Source: Himantopus leucocephalus
Lineage: Eukaryota; Chordata; Aves; Charadriiformes; Recurvirostridae
NCBI GenBank assembly: GCA_003993805.1
Contig: RSEF01000001.1
Location: 212,357,696 to 212,421,695, forward strand
Reading direction: 5' to 3'
DNA length: 64,000 nt
The number at the start of each line of letters is the position of its first letter. Within the stretch, counting starts at the first letter, position 1. Below are positions 35,211 to 46,800 of this stretch, piece by piece. Made by a program: the position numbers and the translations under genes. Under the pieces are notes generated by a model, which was given only the letters and a program-made list of their open reading frames with translations, ran no database searches and was not told where the DNA came from.

Positions 35211-38200
35211 CCCCAGCTGCCGTGCTCTGTTCAATGGGCACATCAACCCCAGGGGAAAGGCGGTGGCACGCAGGCTGCCTTGCTACGTGGCATCCACACA
35301 GTTGTGTCTACACATCTCCTGTTTGACACTGTGTTACCTGGGAGAAACCAGCCACCTGCCTACCACCACTTTGCTCCTCTCCACGTGGTCCCGTTGGAGT
35401 GCACAGCCCAGCTTTACTGCAGCCTGGGATACCTGACAGCCCTCCTGTGTCTTCTTCTGTTTCCCAGCCTCTGCAGCCAGGACAATCTCAATTACTTGGC
35501 TCCATTATCAGCCTAATCTTATTCTCTCTGAAGGCAATGGGAATAAGCAAGCAAAACCATTGACTTGAACAGAAGGGGATGAAGGCCTTGGCACCTTTTC
35601 TGCCACCTCCAATCAGCCACAGCTCTTTTGTGGAACGTCACTCTGATGCTTTCATGTTTGCTAGTGAACATGCTGATCTGCAAATGCCCATCCCCTCCAT
35701 GGGTTTGCTGGTCAGTGTAGATTAGTGAGGTTCTGCTGGAATGTTTCACAATGAAAACAGGAAGCATTGTTGCATAACAAGAAAGAAAAAAATGTAAATA
35801 CCTTCATTTTCTATAGTGTCAACTACATTGTTGACAAGCTGTATGACAGTCACTATGGAAGCTTGCAGGGGAGGGAAAGCAGAAAATAAAGGGAGGGGAA
35901 GGACAGCTTCAGGTTAGTATTTAAAACACACATCATATGTTACCACAATAAATTGTCTCAAACAGACGGAAATGACATTGAAAAAAAAAAAGAAAGAAAG
36001 GCTGCCAACCAATGCATGATTTATGCAGTGGGTTGCAGGACATTTCATTTCAGATAATCCCATACATTTTCCAAGTGGTGATAAATTCCAAACCAACATT
36101 TCCAGAAAGGCATATGGGATGATGTGTATCACCTCATAAATTCAAGCAGACTGGCCAGCTGATTCAATTAACCAAAGCGGTATCTTGTCTACCTGACACT
36201 AATTTCTAATCCATTCTTGTTTAAAGGTCTCCAGAGACCATGCCATGTGCTCCAAGGGATCATTATCTTTTAGACCATCACACCATCTGAAACGGTGCTA
36301 AGCTTAATCTATTTCCTAAGAGGAATGTTCTCCTTATTTACTATTTGTGCCGTGCTGTGTAATACCTCTGGGACGTTAAGCAGTACTGCTATAATTAGGA
36401 GGACACATCCAAGTGGGTTTGGTTCAAAATTTGATCTGTGTTTGACAGAATACTTCCACAAATGCTTTGTGTGTTCTCTGCAGGTGCAAAACATACTTTT
36501 CCCTTGAAATAAGTAATAAAGACTGTGTAATTGTTTAACAGGCCTACAATGTGTGGTTCTCTAGGTGATCTGCGTTTTGGACCAGCTAACACCCCTGCCT
36601 TTGGGGACCCCACCAAAACCAGAGGGAAAGCTCTGGTTCAGTGGGTACTGGATCTGTCCCTTTTCCTTTGTCTTTAATTATGAGAAAACTGATTGCTTTG
36701 GAGCAGGCTAAGGGGACCAGAAATACTGGGCAAGACATACTTTTTTGTTTCACACAGCCAATAGACTTACAGGTCACAAGAAACATGTCAACAGTAATAG
36801 TGCCATTCAAATATATGTTGAATATTTTGACATCTTTATTAAATTTTGGGCATGGGATCAAGGATCTCATGCACTTCCCTTGGTCCTTGTGAAGGCTTGG
36901 CAAAAAGAGCCAAAGAAACTCTGTTCTATGTGTACGTTGAGCACGTCTATGCCATCAACAGCACTGGCAATTGTACAAGTGAGACTTGTATTGGCTAATG
37001 CACAATAAACATTATGGAAAAATAAGCGACTCTATGTAATTAGCTGCTGCATGGGTGGGAAAAGAGGTGCAGGGCAGCTGTAAACTGTAACAAGAGAACA
37101 ACTGAGAGTGAGAAACGGAAGGTCAAAAATCAGGGCCAGCATAACCTTCATTGCAACCAAGGGTTGGCTCTACTGGGAGCTGAGCACAGCATGTTCACAG
37201 AAGGGAGGGAACTCCTACCCCAGGCAAGGCAATACTCAAACCCAGCATTGCTTGGGGGTAGAAAATTGGTGTCATCAACTGCAGTTCCTTGGGGCTTCCC
37301 AGCACGACTACCCATTGGTCTGCAGTGAAACAGGAATCTAAAAATACGCTTTTGTCATGTTTCCCCCCATTCAAAATAGCTTACCATGGAAACTTGTAAC
37401 TTGCCTTTGGAGTGACTTCTCAAAATATTATTGCTGAGAGTGGGCAACTTTTTTTTTTTTTTTAAATTTGTGGCTAGTAAAAATTGTTTATATTTGATCA
37501 CAAAAAATACTGCTTACTACTCTCAGGAAGGCTAGGGGAGCTGAGCAATTCAAATGCAGTACAAATAAGGTGGAAAAAATAAAAGTAGGCTCAGAATCAC
37601 ACCCGAAAAGAGAATGCACAGTGAGACAACCCCTGTTCAATCCAGCAAGAGAAGGCTCCAGGCGCCATGGAGAGGGTGAGTGGAGGGCTGCCTGCACCTC
37701 ATACAAACTGAACAGCACACGGCTGTTCACACCGTTGGCGGGATGCATCCCAGCGCTTCTCAGGTGCAATATGGGTTTCCCCACCTGGAAGCGATTTTCA
37801 CAAGACAGGATTGGCGCAGTTCTTTGTACAGCAGGGTGACACAAGCCTGTCCCCGCTGCTAGCCACGTGAGCAGCCGGCGGCACTGCTCTCGGCTTTGGG
37901 GGAAGGAGTTTGGAGAAGGAGCAGCCTCTCCTCTCTCCCCAAAGAGCATGGATGCTGAACTGCATTTGTTGCAGTTTCACTGACAAACTTTCAACCTTTG
38001 CGGGGATGTGAAGGACAAAGAATTAAAATGACAGGAAGAGGAAGGATTTATGGCTTCAAGAGGGATATCCATTAGCCCCTATGTACACGTATATGAGCAT
38101 GTACATGTTTACTTATGCCTATATTTATGTTTTAAGCTCTTTCCCTGCGAACCCTCCCTGCTGCTGCTAGAAAACCAGAGCGTGCAGTCTTGCATTGACC

Positions 38201-38340
38201 TCTGCAAAACAACTGAGGTGATTTAAGTTTCTTCCCTAATTATCCCTGAAGATATGGATTTGTCTAGACCCTGAACTAGAATTGTTATCTCTAAAGGCCG
38301 TATTTTAAATACAGCTTTCACAAAAAATGAGTGAGCACAG

Positions 38341-38402
38341 AAGGTCCAATCCTGCTTCAGTGGGGTACCGTGTCACTGATTTAAATGGCGCCAGGATCAG
38401 AT
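38341..38402. repeat. Possible ancient palindromic repeat
   Basis: AATCCTGCTTCAGTGG at the left and GGCGCCAGGATCAG at the right form loosely complementary arms around TCACTGATTTAAATGG. This resembles a widespread sauropsid element with 'ATCCTGC..CAATGG..CCAGGAT' arms. The similarity is partial and judged from memory. Confidence 0.35.
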
Positions 38403-39529
38403 GCTTGAAAAGCCTAATTAGAATTTGGGAGATACAAAAAGTAATCACCTACAATAAATGACCACCTGAATAATTATTCTAAAAGTAATTACAATATTAA
38501 TATATATTATTAAAATAATCATAACTCTAATAATTATTCTAAAAAAACACTAAAGGTCTTTTTTTGGGGGTGCAGGAGCAGAAAAGCATTGAGAAGACTG
38601 ACAAAAATACTCATGACACTTCAGCCACAGCTGAACTAAAAGGAACTGCAAGTGCACTTCTCTTTAAGTACGTTTTCCAACATTTAGGATTACCTAGGGA
38701 AGAGCTGCATGACATGACTGAGGAACTGAGTCTCCAGACAGTTCATTAACTGGCGGCTGAGGAAACTAAGTGCAATTTCTTTGTGCTAATCTTTTCCTGT
38801 GTATCTGAATGAGGCTTCCCTGACATCCATCATCCCTCCCTGGCAGAAACATCTTGCCTTTTCTCAGACCCACCGCTCAACATACACGGGCCGTAGGAAC
38901 AAAGGTTTGCTCTGACTTTGTAGGCCTCTTTTAAGCTGTGTATGGCTCTGCCCATGTCACCCACTGAGATAATGATGTAGGACATGAGAGTGGGCAACGG
39001 ACATGTGCTGAGCAAGGATTCAATGGTGCTCTATTGTTCGCTGAGCTGTGATTGCCGGGGAGAGGCCAAGCCACCAGGCACTGGTTTATCTGCTCATTGC
39101 TGCTGCTGAGCACCAGCAGAGTTGTGTTGGGACCATGAGTGAGACCTGGCAAACGGCACACAAATTGCTTTTTAATTTGACTGATGAAACATGAAAGTCA
39201 TCCTCTTCCAAGAGGCAAAATGACAGAATTTCTACAGTTTCACTTGCAACCTATGAGTCAACTTATATCTTGGCAACGTGACTCTGCTGTATTGCACCTC
39301 TAATTCACTGTAAAGCTTGGTACTGGTACAACAGCTCCAAGCATCAGGATTTTAATTATGTTCCTATAATTTAAGAAATGGACACAAAGTGAAGGTTTGA
39401 GCCCAGGACTTTACGACTTTGAGCATCATTAAAGGGTTTTCTAGATATTGCCTAGATGTTTTAAATAATATTAGAAAGAGAGTTAAATAGCTTTGTCCCC
39501 AGCATAATAAAGATATAACCATTTCTTAC

Positions 39530-39643
39530 CATTATCATCACCGGAATCAGACTGGAAGGAGCTGAGGGACTGTACTTCGGAGTTGCTGCCTTTATTACTT
39601 CCTGCAAAACAGGTCACTTCTTCAGCGTCATCAACCCCTTTAC
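39530..39643 (-). CDS. FAT3: FAT3 cytoplasmic-tail exon with two in-frame acceptors
   Basis: The exon ends at the donor AATG|GTAAGAA (39530). Two acceptors are visible. One after TGTCAATGAAG gives a 114-base exon starting at 39643. The other after CCTGTTTTGCAG gives a 72-base exon starting at 39601. Both keep the frame. The long form adds 14 residues ([13 protein letters not shown] plus a junction residue) ahead of [19 protein letters not shown] recall human FAT3 carrying a very similar KGVDD-EVTCFAG stretch, so the long form is probably real. The shared part contains LSSFQS at 39549-39566, which fits the WIRS consensus for WAVE-complex binding. The acceptor at 39602 has the better pyrimidine tract. 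Confidence 0.9.
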
Positions 39644-41787
39644 CTTCATTGACAGCAAAAACAAAGCAAAATGGTACTCTCTAGGTATGCACATTTGTCT
39701 ATTTATACCACAGAGACATTAAATCCTGCCAACAAGTAGCCTTCTATTATTTTTGTCAGAATAAAGTTATTTTCTTCAGACAAAGGAAATGACCTATTGG
39801 TCACGAAGGCAGCTGACAGAAGACACCTAGACTTTTGAAGTGTTTGACGCCCAAAGAGTCTTTCAAGTGGCTGACACCACTGTAATCAAGGAAGAAACAT
39901 CTATATTCAGTATCGCCTTTTGAGACGACATGTAATCTCAGTAGCAAAGAAAATGATTTAAAAAACGTGGTATAAATGTCTTATACAAAAGATTACAGTT
40001 ACATTTATCTTTACTGTTCATTTCCTAATATGAGAGCCTCATTAAAGGCTCATTCAGTGCTCAATAAAGTTATTGTGCATCTTTTTATTCAAATCAGTGG
40101 CCCTTGGATCAGATTTTAATGGCTTCACCACTGACATGTAATAGATTATGCTTCAATTTACATATTGCTTTTCATCAGGGACATTCAGTCTTGACAACTC
40201 TTATACAGTTTAGAAATGTAACTGCAGCCTATGGTATAAATTCTCATGTAATTAAACACACATGAATAAACACATTCAACTATACATTGTATGAGTGATA
40301 ATAAGGAACACAAAAAGTTATCCTCCACGGTAAGCACTGAGATAGATACCTGAGCTAATTACAAATGAACAAGCTCAGGTGCTGCAAACATGAAAGTACA
40401 GCTTTCCACCTGCTAGATGTAGATATTTCTACCCAGCATGAGGCACCTCCATACAGCAAGGGCTGATTTGCTCCTGCTGAGAAGCAAGGTATGTAGTAGA
40501 TGGAGCGAGTGCTGCACTAACAAAGCTGCGCTGCTTCCCACTCCCTGACAGCTGAGGTCCGCCTCCATGGCGTGGTCTCACACTGTGCAGAAATTCATAC
40601 AGATACCACCAGTGTCTGGGGCAGAAACACCCAACAGAGCATGTATGGGGGCTGGCATGCTGATGCTTTCAATTAGCAAAACTGTACTTAATGGTTAAAC
40701 GGGTCAACCACAACACAACTGTGAAATACAGCCCAAAGAAATGAAAATTAATTCCTGGCTTTCACTAGAAGAGCTTCACCAATGCACTGCCTTAGATGAA
40801 AATGAGCAGGTCGGGGCACAGGTATGAGGCAGTGCCAGATTCCTCTCTCTTTTCCTCAGTTCCTATTGCGTAAAACTACGGGAATATGAAAGTTCCTGGA
40901 TCATGGAGTTTTATTTGACAGTTTTGGCGAAGGTAAGGTGTTGCAGTGGGGCTGAAGATCCATTAGGGAAAACTACTAAAAAGAGAAAACATCATAAAAA
41001 ATCCGCAGATGCTAAAGCAAAATTCTCCCAGTCCATATGACATGTTCTGACTTGCAAGGATAGATAACGCAGGGCTGTAACTCTGTCCCAGCAAGCTGGT
41101 ATTTCCTGCTGTAACAGAATATATGAAGTTTGCTGCATGTCCAGCAACTTGTTCAGGAATGGAGGGGGCACTGTTTTATCAGGTAAGAAACCATCAGAGC
41201 ACAAACAGGGTAAGTGTGGGGATCAGAAATTTTGTGATCACTCTGATACTGAATGCAGATGGGAGTGCAATGGACTGAAAAGGTGATCCTGTAAGTAGTG
41301 CATGATTTTCTGCTTCATTTCATAAATACTGGAAATAGAGAATATTAGTTCATTTGTCCCTGTTGAAAAACACTATTGCTTCTTGCAGAAGATTTAAATG
41401 TTTTTAACTCCCTCGGGAGACAAACTACCCAAACCTAGCAGCATTTGTATTTGAGAATTCTGCCCCAAATTATTTTTCCCAATAGAAAGATGATTGCATT
41501 GTATCACTTGAAGAACTAATGCTCAGAGCACTTACTCATATGTGCTTTCTGAACAAGTGAAAGAAATGCGCTTAGTCATATTTAATGCATAGAAGTAGAG
41601 GTCTTGTACACCTAGTTTAATTATAACCTTTCAAAATTAAACCAAATCACTTCTTGGAGAAATGTAACAATTGTAAGTGTATGAGGTTGGAGCATTAAGA
41701 GTACCTGCGCCACCATACCTGCTGCACCCTGAAGGCAACCCTTACCTACGGCAGGGAAGAGCGAGACTAGCATGCAGCAGTACTTAC
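39644..41787 (-). other. FAT3: FAT3 intron in the cytoplasmic-tail region
   Basis: This intron of about 2.1 kb runs from the donor GTAAGT at 41787-41782 to the alternative acceptors at 39644 and 39602. It is AT-rich, with no repeat or other gene that I can identify. Confidence 0.85.
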
Positions 41788-42443
41788 TTTCCGTCCCAGC
41801 ATCCCACGTGCTCTTCCTGATGGAGTCGCAGTCAGAGCGACAGGGAGACACAGCAGGCAAGTTTGGAGCTACGCTGCACACCACCACCCCCCGCCTGGCC
41901 GTCAATATTCGAGGGGACTCAGGATGAAATGTCGTCATCTCCTGGTGCTCCACACCAAGCCCATCCACTATCTTGTCCAGGTTATTCCTTGAGTCACTCT
42001 GGAAGCATGGGGTATAGGCCATTGGCCTCACTGGGACCTGTGGAGGCCCAACCTCTTGGTAGATATTTCTGGTGTCTCCGCTGTTCCTGATGTTCTTGAA
42101 CTGGATGCCGTTGCTCTTGTTGAGCAGGGCAGCAGTGGCTGGATCCTGTACGAGTGTGATGTTGTTGCGGGAATAGTTCTTCCTGAATACTTTCTTACGA
42201 AAGATGATAAAAAGGATGATCAACACAAATATGACAAACAGGACCACGGCTATTCCTATCAGCTCCTCCTTGCCGACATATGAATGTCCAGCTTGTATAT
42301 TGGGAACCACCACGGGGCGAAGACCACAGTATTGCCCCACATAGCCAGGGGTGCAGTTACACAGAAATGAACCAAATATGTTGACACAGGAGCCACCATT
42401 TTCACATTCCTCTCTTTCACACTCATTGATGTCTTCTTCACAC
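41788..42443 (-). CDS. FAT3: FAT3 exon: calcium-binding EGF, transmembrane helix, proximal tail
   Basis: The exon opens after the acceptor CTTCTTTTAAG (42443) and closes at the donor ACGGAAA|GTAAGT (41788). In order it encodes a calcium-binding EGF domain ([17 protein letters not shown] to [12 protein letters not shown]), a short linker ([17 protein letters not shown]) and a membrane helix ([20 protein letters not shown], about 42200-42262). A basic stop-transfer and juxtamembrane segment ([14 protein letters not shown]) follows, then about 130 cytoplasmic residues. The tail part contains [20 protein letters not shown], the WIRS-like MTTFHP (41921-41938) and [18 protein letters not shown]. 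It anchors FAT3 in the plasma membrane and starts the signalling tail. Length and motifs agree with vertebrate FAT3. The open frame runs past the donor into the intron, which is not coding. Confidence 0.96.
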
Positions 42444-43736
42444 CTTAAAAGAAGAAAAGGAGAGTATGGAGTTTGCAGAACACCTAGCAAACAACCCAGC
42501 TTGTACATGATGACTTATCTTCTCAAAGTGGTACGTTACAGTTAACACCTTGCTGGTGCTTGGCAAATTATCTTATTATCATATTATTTAATGACATTTA
42601 ATTTTTTCTACAGCTATTCCGTGGGTTTTTAAGACAATATAATGGAAACATCAAGAAGGAAATAAGAGTTTAAAGCATCTGATAGGAAAAGGCTCCTTGA
42701 CTCTAATGAGGCTCACTGAATGTAATAGAGAATCTCAGCCTTTTTATGTTGTTTTTGGACCATCCCATGGGATTCAACACAAAATATTAGGAGGATTCAA
42801 GGAAAAAATAGTTGAGAAAAAATAGAGTAAAAAAGTCAGAGTACTTATTTAAGAGAAGAGGAGGATATACTGTGTAAAATTATTTAGGGCTGGAGTTAAA
42901 ATAAGCAAATATTAAAGAAGCGGGAGGAACCTTAAAGAGAGAGGAGAACTGGAAAGAAGAGATGATTAAAAAAAAGTCAGAACAAAAAGTACAAACAGTA
43001 CACAAATTATATTAGAAAAAAGCATGTTGATGGGAAGGTCAAGGGATTTTCTGTTTCTACACCAGCTACGTGATCAAGGCTGGGATTTTAAAAAATCACA
43101 AAATCACAGAATGGTAGAGGTTGGAAGGGATCTCTGGAGATCACGTAGTCCAACCCGTCTGCCGAAGCAGGGTCACCTACAGCAGGTTGCACAGGAGCGT
43201 GTCCAGGCGGGTTTTGAGTATCTCCGGAGACGGAGACTCCACAGCCTCTCTGGGCAGCCTGTGCCAGTGCTCTGCCACCCTCAGAGTAGTTTTTCCTCAT
43301 GTTCAGATGGAATTTCCTGTGTTCCAGTTTGTGCCCATTAAAATGAATGCAATAAATCTGGCTGTTATGTCAGGGCTAAGGTGACTAAATAATTGATTAA
43401 TTTTCAAAAAAAAAAAATTACATAGCAGCTTACACAGACTTTATGGGATTGCTCAAAAAGCCTCTAACACTTGGGTGTGTGCATCTCAGTGAAAACTGTC
43501 TGGAGATAACATCCTGAAACAATAATTTAGGACGCCAAGTTCAGAAAAGCATTTCTGAACATGCAAGCCTCATGCATTTCTCAGCTGTCATTAGCTTAGA
43601 CTTCAAATAAGCACTAAGTTTTGGGGGGTTTTTTTGCTAGGTGAATCATAGCTTTTGGGTACAAAATGCCTGATCAAAAAGCCCACCACCAGTGAATTGA
43701 AAAGCTCCCATGGCCCACCTGGAGAAGGTCACTTAC
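42444..43736 (-). other. FAT3: FAT3 intron, contains a CR1 fragment
   Basis: This intron of about 1.3 kb is bounded by the donor GTAAGT (43736-43731) and the acceptor at 42444. Apart from the CR1 fragment at 43094-43345 and an A-run near 43409-43417, nothing is recognised. Confidence 0.85.
43094..43345 (-). mobile_element. CR1 LINE 3' fragment, minus strand
   Basis: The left end has AATCACAAAATCACAGAATG, the reverse complement of the terminal CR1 octamer repeats. GTAGAGGTTGGAAGGGATCT, CTCCACAGCCTCTCTGGGCA and CAGTGCTCTGCCACCCTCA follow, which are standard CR1 3' blocks. This is among the less diverged CR1 copies in the window. It lies in the same orientation as FAT3. Confidence 0.92.
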
Positions 43737-43890
43737 GTTACTCCCGTCAGGCCATTTTTGCAGTTACAGATGAAAGCGTTGCCGATGGGATCGCACGAGC
43801 CTCCGTTCCGGCAGGGATTTGGGAAGCAGGCTGTGATCTCTGACTCACAATTCCTTCCCGTAAACTGGGAGAGGCAATTGCACTGGTAGC
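43737..43890 (-). CDS. FAT3: FAT3 exon: end of one EGF domain and most of the next
   Basis: This 154-base exon lies between the acceptor CTCACCTCCCAG (43890) and the donor GTAAC|GTAAGT (43737). It starts with two bases completing a Gly codon and ends with two bases of a Thr codon, joining neighbours in frame. It encodes [15 protein letters not shown], which closes the EGF begun in the laminin-G exon. [17 protein letters not shown] and [18 protein letters not shown] then make up the next EGF. The cysteine spacing is that of standard EGF modules, and the domain is extracellular, next to the membrane. Confidence 0.95.
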
Positions 43891-46800
43891 CTGGGAGGTG
43901 AGGGACACAGAGAAATAAATCAGAAGCCTACTACTGTATCTCCCTAGAAGCAAGGGGGTCCATTTGGCTACTTTACTCCAAAAAAATATATCGTACTGTG
44001 GAGGAAAGGGGATGTTTATACTCATTCTGGTATGTCTGTGAGGTCCACACTAATGCCAGTTGAGAGTTTGTTTTTCTGGGATGTCTGGACAATTGGGGCT
44101 CATGTCTACAATCATGGACCAGAGGAATTGCTGCAGCCCAGACTGTCCTGATGATCATGATTCAGATAAGAATAAATGTCGTCTATGAACAACTTTGGTC
44201 ACACAAGATATTATAGATCAAAGAAGAACCTCCCAATATTTTTGAAAATATGGACCATATTTGCTGATAGCAGCAGCCCACACTCCTTTAGGGGCTTCAC
44301 TGGAGAACAAATACATGAGCTGAGAGCTTTTCCACATCTGCCTTTCACCAGGATGACACAGTAGGGATGTGACAGTAATAAAATACTTGATAGTGATACC
44401 ACTTTCATAAAGCGCATCATCCAGGCATGAACTATATAACCTTCATAATACTAGCTGACCTGGGCAACACCAGCCCTAATCAGAGCTGATTATGTGCAGT
44501 GTGTGCTATCAAGGGATTGATTAATCCCCGGCTGCAAGACATCAGATATAACTCACTCAAGTGGAAGGGGACCCTGTAGGGAATCAAAGTCCTACTTCCA
44601 CGTTTCTTGACAACAGGGAAGCAACATCGGAGTAAAAAAGAGTTTTTAAACCCATCAGTTCACTCTGCCAAGTATCAAATGACAAATCTTTTTTTTTTTT
44701 TTTTCTCCATGTGATTTCATATGGCATAATGCCATTATTCACAACTTTATGTAAGGTCACAAAGAAATCCAGTGAGGCAGTGCATCTCTTTCTGTTGTGA
44801 ACTGGATATTGAAATCTGAGTGTGCTTTCACTCGAAAAGAGCAAGGAACATGTAGGCAGTCCCTGGGATGGAAAGAATCCTAGATTGGAGATGTTGAACT
44901 ACCAAAATTTTCCTGGACATCTGTAAAAAAGCTTTAGCTGATTTTTTAAAAAAACTACTTACAGAATCCAAATGCCCCAAACAGATGTGTAGGCAAGGTT
45001 CAAGCTTCAGTTATGGGATTCCCATACTTATTGAATATAGCATATTAAACAACTGGAACAAGGAACCTTCCTGTCATTAATACTGCTGGAGTTAGAGCTG
45101 AAATGGTTGCACGCAACTCAATTCAGTGTCAAGATTATTGGAGATCAAGCTGATGTAGCTGAAATACCTGTGGTGAGCTTTTTAAACATATTTTTTAAAT
45201 CTTTCTATATCTATGCATCTTAAAAAAAAAAAAAACCAAAACAAATGTATTTTTGAAGTCATTGTTCTAGGAAACAAGGCAGGATTTTCCAGCACAGCTA
45301 CAAGGAAAAGAATTTTATGGAAACACTATGGAAAAGCCCAGTGGAGGCATGAGGCAAAAGCAATTCTGCATTAAGACTCCCACATCTTTTATGTCCTATC
45401 CAGTTCAATTCGCCTTGTTCAGTTACTCTAATTGAATTCTTTCATGAGGACAGGCTTTAGAGAACAAACTTGGAACCAGACTTGCTGGTGTATTCAGTCA
45501 ACAGTCCAATCCTATTTAATTGAAGATAAATGAAATAGATACTCAAATCTCACGCTGTTTTGTTGTCCTGCTACAAGAAGGGAGATAGAAGCACTGCTGT
45601 TTTCAAGGTTGCAGAGTTAAGAAGAGAAACAATTCGACTTTGGGGATTCCTAGAAAGCATGTTTGGTCAACATCAGCAAGATGGGATTATTTTTTTGGTG
45701 TCTTAAACATATCTCACTCAGACAATGTGAACAACTTTCTGCACCTGTAGAGATCTGGGTCTGAAGAATTACAAAATTGAGACTGCACCAGGCACTGCAG
45801 TTTGATACCATGCCTACGGAAGATTTATTGTCACTTGGCAAGGTAGCTGATCTAGAAATACTGCAAGTAGAAATCACAGCATGAATAAATAAGGCTGTTT
45901 CAGTGCTTCATTTTATGACTGAACAGTGACATCTATAGTTCAAAATTTTACAGTAATGTTTTATATATTTTTTATGATCTCAATGAGTATAGGCGCAATG
46001 AAAATGTTCAATTCAAATATAAAACATTTTATTCATAAGCAAATCTGTTGCCTTATATAATAGCAGAGTAGATATGTTCTTCTATTTGTTATCTGATATT
46101 TTAAACCTACATAACTTTAAAGTGACTTTAAAAACCAACTTTCTGTACCTAAGTTACTAGTTGTCAATCATTTGTAAGACAAAGCCTTTGAATCACTTTT
46201 TTTTTCATATCTTGTGCTTGTTTCAGCTGATTAAGCTCTGGGTTCTCAGTCTGTTACATTTATTCACTACAAAAAACCTTGAGAAATATTGATTTGGTAA
46301 AAAAAATAAATCCTTTTCCCACCAAGTATCAAAGGAACATGGATTTATTCATTAGTATTTTTGCCTATTGCTTATATTAAAGATGAACTAACTTCAATTA
46401 ACATTTTATACCAAGAGGAGATGAAACTGAATGCTCCAGACGGGTCAGAGCTCTATTGGGCAACGTATGAACAAGACTGAAATATAAAGTCTGCTTCTGC
46501 AATTGCACATTTTTGACTGAATGTGATTTAATGATAGTGGAACAGTCAGATATTAGAAGACGGATGTATTCAGCATAGATTCTAAGTCTAGGGATCAAAG
46601 TTAGAAATAAAAAAGGCAATAAACCAAGACAGTATTAAATTACAATATTTATCACTGACTCTTCCTCCCGTTGGAAGCTCTGCCATACAACTGCCAAATC
46701 TGAGCCACTGGCAAAAGACAGAGAACTTTCCCGTGACACACATGCTCAGAGCTGCAGAGCATTCACCCGGGAGGTCTCCAACACAGCAAAGCATATGTCG

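Larger units (their letters stand above)
32516..39529 (-). other. FAT3: FAT3 intron before the last exon
   Basis: About 7 kb lies between the donor at 39529 (GTAAGAA) and the acceptor at 32516. It contains a hAT-like transposon, a CORE-SINE-like relic, a T-run at about 37449-37463, an ATTA-rich stretch near 38470-38540 and a possible palindromic relic near 38341. A 9-base segment at 35802-35810 could act as a microexon but is weakly supported. No other gene was seen. The overlapping frames around 37488-37949 have no recognisable domain. Confidence 0.8.

Noticed and set aside
37488..37949. Minus-strand open frame of 153 codons in the last FAT3 intron
   Set aside because: It is in the same direction as FAT3, but it has no similarity to FAT tails, no matching splice sites in phase, and plus-strand openings of similar size over the same bases.
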